Shown: positions 25,580-37,400, counted from the first letter of the stretch. The stretch: 64,000 nt of DNA from Gibbula magus (GCA_936450465.1 OW388293.1:46552040-46616039), one strand, 5' to 3'. The notes: generated by a model from the sequence alone, not told the origin. Program-made: numbers and translations.

Positions 25580-26075
25580 TTAAAGGTGCATCCATTGTGT
25601 TTCATAAAATTTTATTTGGCTTTAATACGTTCGAACATACCATATGCTGTTTACAATACAAACAAATTCATTAAGCTTGCATATTCATCCTCAATCGCCA
25701 AATATATCATAATTACTAGTTTCCAATTAAAACCGAGTAACATCATTACGCATGTGCAGAAACCGAAAGTGCATGTCCTATTTACACGCACAGTTGTTAT
25801 ATGACCTATTAAAAATTATCAACCCAAATGTTTTATTTTATCTGGTTTAAATAAGATTCCAAAATTACGTTTGACTCATTGGCGCGCGCCACACGCGGTG
25901 CATTGTCCGGTTTTCGATCAGAAATCGACACTTTTACCTTCATATCGTCAATATACTAAGTCAAATATCATCAAAATGGTAGTTTTCGGTAATAGTTGGC
26001 ACTTCTCGATAAAGTAAGACCATTTATAACATTTGGCATATTTGACCCCCAACAACACAATGGATGTACCTTTAA
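25580..26075. mobile_element. piggyBac-like MITE with TTAA target duplication
   Basis: Terminal inverted repeats AGGTGCATCCATTGTGTT and AACACAATGGATGTACCT (17 of 18 match) sit between two TTAA copies. The paralogous site in block 1 (about 11016) reads GA-TTAA-GTAAAG with a single TTAA and no insert, so the empty site is visible. There is no transposase ORF (488-bp insert). Related fragments lie at 45092-45140, 45633-45681 and 46130-46280. Confidence 0.9.
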
Positions 26076-26614
26076 GTAAAGATTTTTTCTCATCTTTATT
26101 TACTTCATGATATTCTACATCATCTACATACTTTTAAAAAACAAATGAAATAAAGAAAATGTGACTTTAGAACCTCTCAAAAGTGCTTAAATATCATAAA
26201 TGGCCTAAATTTGACTAAAAAGGGGGGTTTTCAGGTACATTTTGTGTCAAAGCTTTAAAAAACCCACACTACCATATATATTTTTTCATCGATTTCGGTA
26301 GGGTAACATGAACTTTGAAACATATCGAAAAAGGAAAAAAAGTTTATTACTAGAAATGTAGTATTTTAAAGTTTTTAGCAGTTTTTTTCTCATTTTCCCA
26401 TAGACTCCCATGTTAAAATTGTACTTCACCCACCTCATATCTCGAAAAAACCCACACTACCCCCTATTTTTTAATGCTGATTTTCCAATCTTATACTTTG
26501 ATCTTTTAAAAAATATAAGATAAAAAAAAGTTTAATACTATAAATTTGAGGAGCGAACATCCTTAACTGTAAGCGGCAAATCCTTTCTTACTGCTTATGA
26601 CAGTAGCCAGGGGC

Positions 26615-26841
26615 TCAGCAACTTTGTCTGCAGTAGAAAACAGTTCTACACGCAGTTAGGTTTGGGTGCAATGCTACACTGAGTAGTACCAGTGGTGCAC
26701 CACCCATGGTTCGCTAGTTCCAGCCGGTGCTCGCAGGTTTCACCGCAATGCATAGCCACACTTTCTCCCTGCAACGATACTACCAGCCGTGATATAAGTG
26801 AACTAATCTTGAAAGCGGCGTAAAACCCAACTCACCTCACC
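26615..26841 (+). mobile_element. Headless SINE copy (duplicate of 11318-11545)
   Basis: Carried along with the segmental duplication; same body and CTCACCTCACC tail, no tRNA head. Confidence 0.75.
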
Positions 26842-28805
26842 CATGACAGAAGCCATCTTTCCAAATTGTTTTAATTTGTTCACACGAACTACTACGATAC
26901 TGAGTTCTGTTAGGTCAAGATTCTGGGTTAAGCAACATTTTAACGCTGTTACAAGTGTACAATAAACAACTATAGGCGAAATTTTATAGCGATGATAAAA
27001 CATTTCAAAATTAGATACTGACACTGCAATTCAAATAACATGAATATTGACATGTTCACTGCTTAATGTAACAAAACGGTTGGGTGTGAGCAACCACTTG
27101 AATATTGAAATATCCAGTTTGAACTCTTCATTTCGGAACTGTAATTACTTGAAGTTGTACACTCGTTAAGCACAATTCTACTTACATAAACTACATTGCA
27201 CGGCAGAGTTTCGAAGTATGTCGGATCCTCATAAACACTGTAGTTGTGATACTTGTGAGGTGACTATAAACTAAGTGAAGCATATAGAAAATATAGGTGA
27301 AAGTTCACCATACTGAAGCACCGATTCTTAAATACAAATGGTGTTTTAAATGTTAACGAAGGCATACTTAATTAACTAAAGTTATTGTTGGTTTTATAAC
27401 TGCTACTTAATCAATTTTATTATCAAGCAAGCAAAGATCTTTAGTAAATAAACTTTGGCAGAGATGGTTTTAGTGTTATTCAGTGTTTTCTGATTCATCT
27501 TCGTATGAAATACTTGCTAAAAAAATCTTCAATATTTCAATTTCAATGGAACATACTAATGTATTTCAACCTAAATATGTGCCACTATTTTGAAAAAGAA
27601 ATATCCACAAGTTTTTTTATTTTTATGTTTTAAAAATAAATAAAAGCTGCTCTTCGATTTCAATGGAGAATATATGTGTCTTTTATCTAAGAAATTAATT
27701 TATGATTGTTTTATGTACATATATTGTTTAAATTATCATGTTTGTGGTTAAATGTAAAATTACCCCAATCTCATTATATTTCCATGATTTTGGAACACAT
27801 GCAATCTAAAATGTGACAAGTTTACCCCATATTAATATTTTGGTTTAGTTAAAATTAATTTTGAATTAATGAATTAAAGTTTACATTGAATAGTGAAATT
27901 CTGATAAAAATAAATTTATGTTCATACAACTATTTTTTCGTTTTGTGTATAAAATGACAAACATTACAGATTTTGGGGCGATTTTTAAAAATTTTTTTTT
28001 TCGATTTCAATGTGTTTTGCAACTTCGATCTATTTCAACATAAATATTTTGTCTAATATAACGTCTAAAAAATAATTCTACAAAGATTTGGTGTTGGCGA
28101 AAATAAATTTCACAGAAACTATTATGTTGAAACCATTTGATGGTACAAAATGTCCAACATAATGGTGTATTTCAACACGAATTTGAACATGTATAAAATA
28201 TTTGGCCATGAATGACATACATTTTACAGACGATGTGTTCTCAACTGTTAATAAAATTTGAATAATTTTAAGCCTCATTATGTCTAATCTGCAAGAATGA
28301 AATGAACAAAAGCTTACATTTGATAAATACAATCCGGCATTTATTAACGGCAAGCGTACACTATATTACATCGGGGATTTAGACCCGGCGCTTTAGGCAG
28401 GTATTAGGCAAGGAATTATTAAACAATTTATGGTATCGATATTTATCAAATATTATTCAATATACAGAATTATAATCAATAAAATGATCATTATCAATCC
28501 CTATGAGTTATACGACAAATATTAAACTTATATTTTAGAGTGAACATTAAATCAAAGTAATCAGTATGAGAGGTTGTAAAAATAAAAATGAATAGAGAAG
28601 AGCGATGAGAGTCCGTTCACCTTTTCTGTTAAACTATGTTTGTGGTAGTTTCGCATATAACACTTCTCAAGGATTTACATTATTTTTCTTCATACTGTTA
28701 GCAAAGCATGTAATGTAATCTACTTCTACAGTTTTAAAGACACTTGACTATTGGGTCACACCCAAATAAATCAGACGAGAATCTGCTTAATATTTATTGG
28801 TAAAA
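26842..28805. other. AT-rich region upstream of FREP copy 2, no gene seen
   Basis: Duplicate of 11546-13510. No exon, RNA gene or recognised repeat beyond simple AT-rich sequence. Confidence 0.55.
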
Positions 28806-28812
28806 TTGTAGA

Positions 28813-28845
28813 TCACGTGACCATGTTTCAAAATGAGATAAAAGG
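28813..28845 (+). promoter_or_regulatory. E-box and TATA-like box of FREP copy 2
   Basis: TCACGTGA at 28813-28820 and GATAAAAGG at about 28837-28845 are identical in sequence and spacing to copy 1. ATG is at 28905. Confidence 0.5.
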
Positions 28846-28904
28846 GGGAATATCTCCGTGGTTCAACGCAATCGACGCTTGCTTCAACGATAACTGTTTG
28901 GAAG

Positions 28905-28962
28905 ATGTCGACCTTCAAGCTTGCTCTGCTTATTCTTGGCCTGGCCCTGTCCTTCAACGAAG
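28905..28962 (+). CDS. FREP copy 2, exon 1 (signal peptide)
   Basis: 58-nt exon with donor GTATGT at 28963, same phase as copy 1. Confidence 0.83.
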
Positions 28963-31781
28963 GTATGTTGCTGTTCTTTCAATAGTACCTTAATTACTGA
29001 ATCTTAAATAATGTTCACCAAATACTTTTCCATATAAACACGTATGAATAGCCGATGAATGTCTTTAGAAACTGAAATAACTGTCTGGGCCAATTTGTCA
29101 ACTGTTGATTTACATTTCTAGTACTACTGACTGATACAATCATGTATCACTATCAATGAACTGATCTCCGTGTACACGTAAATCATTCCTCAAATTAAGC
29201 CTTTGTCGTGAGTGAAGAAATGGAGAGAATGGCCAAATCTCCCAAATTCCAAGTTTTGGAATAGAATTCGCACTATTACCATACAAAGAAACCTATCGCA
29301 AGAACATTAAATGCTGTTAAAAAATACAATTTAACCACTGCTTAAGTCAGTTGAAGCATAGTGTTGTCGTGTTAGCTTATTTGTTCATTACGCCAAGGTC
29401 CGGTTTGGAATTACGGTGCAGACACAGAAACAATCCATTCTAACTATATCATTGCGTCGACATCCGGCTCTGTCAAAACCCCGATCAATGGATGTCACAC
29501 TTCATTCTCAACTCCCTGAGGTACATACAACACGTGCAGCCAATGAGGCACACCAAGTTAATGTCACCAGCACTAGCGCGAGATACCCCTTCATATGTGA
29601 CTCCAGTCTAGAGAGAGTTTAGTTGGGGAGATGTCGAACCCCCCTGAACACACCCCCCTCCGTGATCCGTCAATGCAAACCTAGCAGGTGCAACACATCC
29701 GAGATCAATACCAGTCAATCGAAACAGTCTAGTCATGATCTTTTTATCAACCCACCCCCGTATACTTGTTCATTCCACACAGTCTTTTCAAGATCGTTTC
29801 ATATTGTTAGCATTGGTTCTTTAGCAATCTACTAGCCATATAACGTGATACTTGGAACGACCTTTCTAAACCGTATCATCCGGTACGAGGGACTTACAAC
29901 ATTGTAAATCCCTCCAGAAGGGTTTCCACAGACAATTGTAAACCCTGTCAGGAGGAATTACAATTATTGTAAACCCTGATACATTTGCTAAGATGACTTT
30001 TAAACCTACTTCCGTATAATCGTTCATTTCAGACAGTCTTTACAAAACCGTATCATATGGATAGCATTGGTTACATTTCTTTATATACCTCAATGCCCAT
30101 TTAGCAGTCTTTGAACTCAGTTGTTTTTCCGGGAGAATTTCCTTACGAAAGGAAGTAGGGCCTTACAATTCCCATTGAGAAGGCCTCATAATACCCTGCT
30201 GGGAGGGCCTTGAACAGAATAATAACCTTCCAAGAGGATATTATCCAGTATAAGGCTCCAAGTACAATTCTTTGCACCCAAGAACTTCTAAGTCCCATTT
30301 AGTAAGGTAATCAATCCACAAAATTGCCAAGTTAAAAGACAATGCGGGATTCGAAACCGGTAACGTTGTAAGTCCCTCCAGGAGGGTTTACAGAGACAAT
30401 TGTAAACCCTGTTTGGAGGAATTAAAATGGTTTGAAAAAAATCTCAAATATATGAGCAAATGTTTTGAAGAAAGTGTGTCTCGAACCCGTATCCACTAAC
30501 ACCTGTAGTACGTGAGCTATCGCTTCAGTCTACTGCGCTAACGGGGCAGGTGAGATTCAACGGTACAAAAGCCACTCAAATAACGCTGCTTTTAACAGGA
30601 ATTTCAGCTTCCAAACAAGGATTTTATGAACGACTCTATTTACCTGTCATCCTCGTTATAACGCCATAACAAAGCCTGTTTATACTTTAAAACGGTTGAT
30701 AATATAGAGAAATACTGGAAATATTCGCATCCTCGGGTTTTCCTACCTATCAGGATCCACAACCTTACCTCTCCTTATAGTATTATACAGTTCCAAAAGT
30801 AAATATACACAACGTCCTCCTTAAAGAAACACTCTGCATAAACGTGTGTGATGGAAATAACGACCAAGGATTAACTAATGTGACTTCATAATTACGAAAG
30901 CACTTTTTGTAACACGACTCAATCTGATATGAAATAAATATCAATTCTAAGTATGTTTATCTGTTCTAATGTTGATGTCACTTTCAGTACAAACCATATC
31001 AAATGTTTGATGCTGACAATAGCAATGACAAATATTCAATATCAAAATATGTCAGTGTCACCTAACATAACGATACACTTTTCTTTATGTTTCAGGTTCA
31101 CCTTGCTCGAATTCTGATTCCGGTTCAGACTCGAGTGATTCCAGCTCAGACTCGAGTGATTCCAGCTCAGACTCGAGTGATTCTAGCTCAGACTCGAGTG
31201 GTTCCAGCTCAGACTCGAGCGGTTCCGACGATTCAGGTAGCGGACCGATCTTGATGATGCGTAGAGATACCAACAGCTCCGGTTGCACGATCACCTCCCA
31301 ACCTGTGACGTATCTCAACGTTGGATGGGAGGCGTACAAACAAAGCTTCAACGGTAGCAGCTGCTACTTCTGGCTTGGCCTGGAGGAGATCCACCAGTTG
31401 ACAACGTCAGGGAACTACAACCTCGAGGTCTCCGTCTTGAACGGCTTTCTCGTTACTGGGACCGCAACTTACAGCAACTTCCGAGTCGGAGACGAAGCAT
31501 CAAACTACACGATGACGACATCTGGATTCTCAACAGATGGTACCGTCGTTGGCGATCGCTTCTTTCTGACAGATTCAGACAGGACCTTCAACGGAACCAA
31601 CTTCTGCGTCGACGGCCGCTGCGAGTCGAACGCCGACTGTGGAAGGTGGGCCATGGGAGGTTGGTGGTACACAGACGTGTGTCTCTCTAACCCTCACAAT
31701 CAGTGGGGAATCGAGTGGACACAGGGTAACGGAGACACAACCACCATGAAGGAAATGAACATGACCCTCATACCAGCATAA
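28905..31781 (+). CDS. Secreted fibrinogen-related protein with (DSSSDSS)n linker, copy 2
   Basis: Coding sequence joins 28905-28962 and 31096-31781. It has the same 247-residue length and exon phase as copy 1. The signal peptide differs by one residue (Ser in place of the second-block Ala: CSAYSW-type frame aside, LLCLLI in the real frame). The linker again has five heptad-like units but with Gly substitutions (GSDSSD near its start and DSSGSSSDSSG near its end). The fibrinogen domain differs from copy 1 by a single Ala to Thr change (GAVVGD to GTVVGD). All cysteines, the WLGLEEIH and GGWWYTDVC motifs, the DSDRTF loop and the sequons are kept, so the product is probably functional. The open frame and intact splice sites argue against a pseudogene. 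Confidence 0.88.
30386..30810 (-). repeat. tRNA-derived SINE-like repeat in intron of copy 2
   Basis: Duplicate of 15535-15960; the tRNA-like head is at 30479-30551 on the - strand. Confidence 0.5.
31096..31781 (+). CDS. FREP copy 2, exon 2 (linker plus fibrinogen domain)
   Basis: The acceptor is TTTATGTTTCAG/G; stop TAA at 31779-31781. The 686-nt length equals copy 1 exactly although the Ser/Asp repeat units differ in sequence. Confidence 0.9.
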
Positions 31782-32099
31782 TGATATCACTCTCATGCGG
31801 TCAACTGATACGGCTTCATTCAATCTTTTCCCTTTAGGACATTCATTACATTTAACCCCTAAAGAGATAATTCAAAATTTAAAATAGATGAATATTTGTT
31901 TTAATTTGAACAGTGTATAAAACAAGTTTGAAAATTTCCAAGCCCAAAAGACTAATTTTGTCAATTCAAAAAGGCAAAATTAAATAAAAACATTTAAAAT
32001 GTACCAGTCTTGACAAAACGTCAATGTAGAATGTAGCCTGTTGGTTGACACATGTAGCAAATGATACCGATACTGGCACTGAGCTCTTCTGTTAAAATG

Positions 32100-32105
32100 A
32101 ATAAA
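32100..32105 (+). terminator. Candidate poly(A) signal, FREP copy 2
   Basis: AATAAA at the position equivalent to 17249 in copy 1. Confidence 0.4.
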
Positions 32106-32557
32106 GTGTCTTGCATTATAAACAAGTAGTTTTTGTTTTGTAACAGACGCCGATAATAGGATATGAACAATACATCAATTTCATATTTGTCTTGAAAATA
32201 TGTTAAATAGTAAAATATGTATTGTTTGATATATGAACTAGATGGTATAAACACAATTTTGTCCTTTGGCAAAGGACTCATCTCTACAGAAATCAAGGGC
32301 GAGGAGTTGCACACTTATATACCGACAGAAGTTACGCATGATGAACTTTACGATTTGTAGTTCCTATACATGTATGAACGCAACTGTTTTCGATCCCGTA
32401 ACAACACATTTAAAATCCATATCCCTCAACTTGAACACGTGACACACGTACTACATCTCACGAATCAAGATACAGCAGTGTGAATAAGTTCCTGCAGGCC
32501 CCACGTGGTGGCCACGGGTGGTCACACATGTCAGACATTTCGATTTTTGTCGAGGCG

Positions 32558-32650
32558 AAATGGTCGTGTGGTAAGCTGTTGGTACAGTCAATGCTGGCGA
32601 TAGTTGCCTTACTCTGAGGGCGTGGGTTCGAAACCCGCAAGGGACTCGGC
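32558..32650 (+). repeat. tRNA-like sequence (SINE head or tRNA pseudogene)
   Basis: A GTGTGGTAAGCTGTTGG A-box-like segment, then a good B box with T-stem, GGGTTCGAAACCCGC, at 32624-32637. The arms do not fold into a complete cloverleaf by eye (the middle is too long), so a pseudogene or SINE head is likelier than a tRNA gene. Confidence 0.4.
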
Positions 32651-32669
32651 GCGAAAAAGTACAACAATT

Positions 32670-33200
32670 TGTACCATTGAAGGTAGTTTTATCCCAAATA
32701 TGACCATGTTATATCATAAGACTGATTTTGAAAAAAATCTCAAATATATAGTACAACATGAACCACAAATGTTATGCGTCCCGAACCCGTAACCAGTATG
32801 ACCTTCGAAGACATTTCGTGAGCTAACGGTTTAGCCTATTGCGCAACGGAGGCAGATGAAAGACAATGGTATTTAAGCAGCTTTTTTTTAATAGAAATCA
32901 TGGCCGTAACCAGGATATCCGGAGAGGATTTTACGAACGACTTCTTTTTTAAAAAATTACCAGGTATTTTCGATAACGCGACAACAAAGTGTCTTTTAAA
33001 CTTAAAAACGGTTGATAAGATTGACAAACCCTTCTTTCTCGGACTAACCAGAGATTGTGGACCCTGAGAGTCGGTTACATCCTTCGGTCCTCCGGGCCTC
33101 CGGGCCTTAGGATGTACGCTCCTCTCAGGGATCCACAATATCTGGTAAGTCCTCGAAATTGAGGTTCTCCATTACTTAAAACGGACAAACTGTAATGCAG
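32670..33200 (-). repeat. Diverged copy of the intron tRNA-SINE-like repeat
   Basis: It shares the order GAAAAAAATCTCAAATATAT, tRNA-like head on the - strand (32779-32856, with ACGGGTTCGGGAC B box), GATTTTACGAACGACT, AAAACGGTTGATAA with the repeats at 15535 and 30386. This supports a mobile family rather than only the segmental duplication. Confidence 0.5.
33048..33145. repeat. 98-bp inverted repeat (hairpin)
   Basis: CCAGAGATTGTGGA-CCCTGAGAG pairs with CTCTCAGGGATCCACAATATCTGG, extended by TACATCCT / AGGATGTA. The loop is rich in CCTCCGGGCC. It forms a stem of about 35 bp with few mismatches. Role unknown; it may be a foldback end within the surrounding repeat. Confidence 0.65.
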
Positions 33201-35399
33201 AAAGTTACAGGACGACATATGCAATACAATTCATATCTTATAATTAATCACATTGTCCTGATTTCATAATCTTGATACCGTATTCAGATTCATTGAAACA
33301 ATTATTCTGAGGCACAGATTTTTTCTATTAAGGACAGGGTATGGCTATTACCAGTCCAATCCGACAGAAAGTGCTGTAACATATAACTAAACCATATAGA
33401 CGGTATTTAGGATAAAGTGATGTGACATACATCTGCATGCTAAGCTTTAAGGTATTTTGTAAAGTATATGGATCTTAAATCAACGCATGAAAAATAAACC
33501 GGTATATTATTATCATTAAATCATTTATGCAAAGTTACAACGTTGTAAAGTTGACTGCTGACGTTAAGACATTAAGGGGTTCCATTCGTCTGCCGTAAGT
33601 TCATTGTATGTAATCGTTACAGTGTTGATTCAATTCATGATCTTTGATGTTTTTCCATCTCAATTGGTGGACTAGCTTGGGTCTAGTTTGTTCAAGTACA
33701 ATCATTTTTACGATTACAGATAAGGCCAGACTTTTTTTATTTTTTGGTTTACGGATTTTCAACAAGAATTTCAACATCGGTAGGTAGAAAAAAAAAAAAA
33801 AAAAGAAAAAGTATTTCATATTATTTTTCACAAAGTTGCTTTCACTAAAAGTAGGCTGGTTATAAAAATATCACTGCTGTAAAAGCTGTTTTTTGTTGGT
33901 TTAATAATGTTTGCTTACAGTTTTCCTCTGACAGGATATATGTAGATGTTAAGTAAGGTGACAAAACTGTCACTGTATGTTGATAAATTTTCATTAAAAC
34001 ATTTGTATAAAATGCACATGAACTATTAAACAATTTTAAAATAGTACACTATTCAATCTTCTGAAAAATATATCAAATCTCATAAAAGGTAGAAAATTTC
34101 TGTTATAAGTATATATTGAATAATTATTATTTGGTAGTAATGAAATAAAAGGTTAATTTTAGAAACCTGTACATTTTATAGCCATCTTTGTATAGGCCTA
34201 TATAATGACATGTCACAAATAAACTAATACACTTCTATATGAAAACACACCTTAATATTCTGTGTAGAAAATTATCATTAAAAAAAATTCATGTGTACAG
34301 TGTAGTCATCAAAATCCATTTACAGATTCCTAAAATCCTAAACAATTATTTTAATCAAAAAGTTGGCCTTCAAACAGATTTCATCACTTTCGTTCTATTT
34401 ATAGAATTCTCCCGCCAGACTAGACTAGACTATTAAGGAATAGGGGTGGCAGGTTGCTATAGTGCATTTCTTAGTACCCTGTCAAAATCTGTTTGCTTGA
34501 TTTTAAAAATTATTTCATGATGGATAACAAAAAGTATTGTCCCTAATCCTGAAATAAATTAAGCTCATGGGAACTTTTATTTGAAACAAAATTTTCATTA
34601 AAAAAAATCACCTATCATCCCTCAAGCAAAATAGATCGACCCTGTCACTATGCCATCATCATTTGTGTACGTATGTCTGCATGGGGATATTTATAAAAGA
34701 TTTTTTAAGCAAAGGTTATTTAGAATATTTTAAAATTTGTAGCTTATTGTTAGTCAAAATAAGTACTTTCTTGAAACTTATTATTTAAAAATACTTTGTA
34801 ATACTGCTTCTGTTGACTCAAAGAGACAGTTCTAAAAATAGATATCTGGGAAGGCCGTAAATGTAGTGTCAAAGCACTGAGTTTGTCAGTCACCTGTACG
34901 TTGTCAGATGCAAAATTTTATTAGTTGAAGTATGTCCTTTTGGTACAAATGGAAAGGTTGTGTCAGTATATTGTATTTATATTTATTCAGTATTTTATAA
35001 ATATGGTCGGCGGTAATATAAAAAGAGCAAATTTGAAATTTATTTGTTTTCCACTTTAGCAAAATTTAGGGTCGGCGGATCCGTAAACCAAGTAAAAAAA
35101 AAAGTGTGGCCTAATGTCATCTAAATGTGATTGGTGGAATGCGTTCATGTGCGTGTGTGTATTTAAACAAAAAATCAAACTCAGATTCAAACCTAACCAC
35201 ATGAAAACACATCGCCCAAACACAACAAGGATTGTTTCATATTGAACTGTAGTATCAAACGCATGATTTCCCCAAATTTTCCCAAATTGTGGTTTTCGCC
35301 TTTTTCATGCAAAGCAAACAAGATCCATGCCCGGCGGGTATAAAACCAATGCGAATTGGTTGTTTGACACCCACTTTGTAAAAAAAAAACATTTGAAGA
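33201..35399. other. AT-rich intergenic, no gene seen
   Basis: Contains a short poly(A) tract at about 33787. I found no exon, RNA gene or paired inverted repeat. Confidence 0.5.
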
Positions 35400-36412
35400 A
35401 TGGCAAGATTAACTTTACAAGAACGTGAGCGAGCAATCGGGACGATTGAAATTGAAGCCACCCACAGCCATGTTGCAAGAATGTTTGGCTGTCACCGCAC
35501 ACCTGTCTCAAGACTAATGCAGCGTTATCGTCATTCCGGACAGACCTCAGACAAGCCAAGATCAGGCCGACCAAGAGTCACAACCCACCAGGAGGACCGA
35601 TACCTGCGCACGTTACACCTCAGGAACCGCTTCTTGACTGTGACGTCATCGGCGTCAAATGCCATGGGCCACCAGGTTAGCAGACGAACAGTGTCCAGAC
35701 GTCTAAGGTCCCATGGCATCAGGGCATACATACCGTTCCGGGGACAGCGGTTGACAGCCGAACATCGCCAACGAAGACTGAGATGGGCAAGGACGGTGTT
35801 ACGTTGGCAGCGACGTCAGTGGCAGAGGGTGCTTTTTTTGGTTCTGTCTCTTCAAAGCAGATGGAAGAGTACGTGTCTATCGCCGTCGGGGAGAGAGAAC
35901 AGCTGCACGTTGCGTTCAGGAAGTGGTGCCCAGGTGCCCTACGGGGGAGAAAGTGTCATGGTTTGGGGAGACATACTTGGTGAGGAGAAGACGCCGCTGG
36001 TTATCGTGAATGGTAGGCCTAATCTAACGGCTCAGCGTTACGTCGATGACATTCTCCGTCCCGTCGTCTGTCCCTTTATTCGACAACAGGCACAGGTGTG
36101 ATCTTTTAACAAGACAATGCCAGACCGCACACATCTCGAGTTACTCAACACTTTCTTGCTAACAACAACATCGACGTTTTGCCGTGGCCAGCATGCTCGC
36201 CTGACATGTCACCGATCGAACATCTTTGGGACGCTATGGATCGTCGTATTCGCCAACGACGACCACCTCCACATAACCGCCCGCAACTAGTCCAAGCTCT
36301 CCAAGAAGAATGGCAGTGCATTTCACATAATGACGTCAGGCGTTTGAATTTCTCCATGTGTCGGAGGGTCACTGCGTGTATCATGTCAAGGGGAGGCCAT
36401 ACACGTTATTAG
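35400..36412 (+). pseudogene. Tc1/mariner transposase pseudogene
   Basis: The frame opening at 35400 encodes the bipartite DNA-binding region: a helix-turn-helix with RMFGCHRTPVSRLMQRYR, then a GRPRVTT hinge and a second HTH with GHQVSRRTVSRRLR. The catalytic region is spread over three frames. At about 35835 a deletion removes the first catalytic Asp segment. The frame shifts into FKADGRVRVYRRRGE, then back to GGESVMVWGDILGE. A stop follows QQAQV at 36101, although DNARPHTS (second Asp) and DMSPIEHLWD (third acidic residue, Glu) are still readable to 36412. Family DD34E, normal length about 340 residues. It cannot encode an active enzyme. Terminal inverted repeats were not located. Confidence 0.9.
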
Positions 36413-36835
36413 TGTGAACTATTTTCGTTACATTGAGCCTGGATTTCCCTGCACCGGGATCAGTCATAACCGTGAACTTGGACTTTTTGACCCCCGGACG
36501 GTTATCGGAGACAGTGATGTTGATACCGGAAGCTGATTGGTTGCTTTTTTATGAATATGATATCGGCACATGTTCTTTTTAAATAAACATTTAGTTTTTT
36601 TAATCTGACTTCTTTATTTATTCTACAATCTAGATTAAAATACCTGGTAGCGTTTCTTTTGCCCGTGAGTTTAGATCAGTTTAAAGCAAGTAATTTGAGT
36701 AATATACTACACGCCAAAAGATACGTTACGACTTTTAGAATTTAAATATTAAAAACCGTTATGTGCTCAGAGGAACGTGGTTTGTTGTGTTTAAACATCC
36801 CATAAGTTGAGCTTTTTTGTGCAAAAATTACAGAC
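36413..36835. other. 3' flank of the Tc1/mariner remnant, no gene seen
   Basis: Probably includes the 3' untranslated part of the transposon (AATAAACAT near 36582). No terminal repeat could be paired. Confidence 0.4.
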
Positions 36836-36841
36836 TTGAGA

Positions 36842-37021
36842 ATGTACTCATACGTATTAGTTATCGCCTTAGTTTCTTCAAGGGTGGGATCAACTGACCT
36901 ATTTCCGATCAAAGAAAAATGGGAAAATTGTAAAAAGGTGTGTTACGATGTGAGCTCAAATTTTATTGTCTACTTTGGTCATTCATCAGTGGCGGATCCT
37001 GACAGATGTCCAACAAAATAA
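36842..37021 (+). CDS. Possible small secreted peptide (59 aa), doubtful
   Basis: MYSYVLVIALVSSRVGSTD looks like a signal peptide. It is followed by a 40-residue tail with three cysteines (NCKKVC and DRC) and a stop with AATAAA directly after. Against it: the 3' third overlaps, on the other strand, a decayed signal-peptide exon related to the minus-strand FREP gene, so part of this frame is antisense to older coding sequence. No family recognised. Confidence 0.2.
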   Translation: MYSYVLVIALVSSRVGSTDLFPIKEKWENCKKVCYDVSSNFIVYFGHSSVADPDRCPTK

Positions 37022-37040
37022 ATAATATCGATTTTGACAT
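36963..37040 (-). pseudogene. Decayed signal-peptide exon related to the PAN-EGF-FReD gene
   Basis: The - strand reads ATG then a hydrophobic stretch SKSILFILLDICQ, and stops after 25 codons. Over 47 bases it aligns without gaps to the signal-peptide region of the minus-strand gene at 55710-55760 (about 34 of 47 identical, both ending TGTCAGG). Flanking sequence up to about 37400, including a TCACGTGA E-box, also resembles 55800-56150. No PAN, EGF or FReD exon follows, and a Tc1/mariner remnant lies downstream. I infer an old duplicate that lost its body. Confidence 0.55.
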
Positions 37041-37400
37041 TAAACTCCTTTCACCCACTGCGCATGGAGGATTCAAAGATCTATTTAGGACTACCGAACG
37101 ACTCATAGAAACATCGCCAATGTGTCTAGATTATAGATTAGATTAACAATTCAACATAAACAAGTTTTAATGGTCACGTGACGAAAGCTAATATTCATTT
37201 TTTATAAGTTTTATCATTGATCAATGTAAGAAAATCCGAAGTGTCAATAAAGATATGATGTGTTTTAATTTCTATTAATAGTTGATACTTTGATGTTTCT
37301 GATAATCAACGATGTTCTCGTAAGGGCAACAATGTAAATATTTACTTCCTTGTGTGAAAAACATGAATCAATTATAGGACAAAAGAACATATCAACATTC
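36985..37400. repeat. Old paralogous block (partner 55715-56150)
   Basis: Shared features in the same order: TGTCAGG end of the signal exon, GACTAC..GAA..AATAGAAAC, TCACGTGAC followed by AGCTAATATT, TATGTAAGAAA, and TAAATATTTA near CCTTGTGTGAAAAA. It is much more diverged than the FREP copy 1/2 pair. Confidence 0.6.
37174..37181 (-). promoter_or_regulatory. Relict E-box of the decayed FREP-type locus
   Basis: On the - strand it reads TCACGTGACCAT, matching the FREP copy 1 and 2 promoters over twelve bases. It lies 134 bases upstream of the relict ATG. Confidence 0.4.

Larger units (their letters stand above)
25128..32382 (+). repeat. Segmental duplication, copy 2 (contains FREP copy 2)
   Basis: Near-identical to 10613-17530. 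It is longer because of insertions at 25475-25545, 25584-26071 and about 26118-26390, and lacks the 443-bp hairpin element. It ends at ATGAACGCAACT / TTTTCG (about 32382). Confidence 0.95.

Noticed and set aside
36145..36384. Minus-strand frame over the transposase
   Set aside because: Antisense shadow of the DMSPIEHLWD part of the Tc1/mariner pseudogene.
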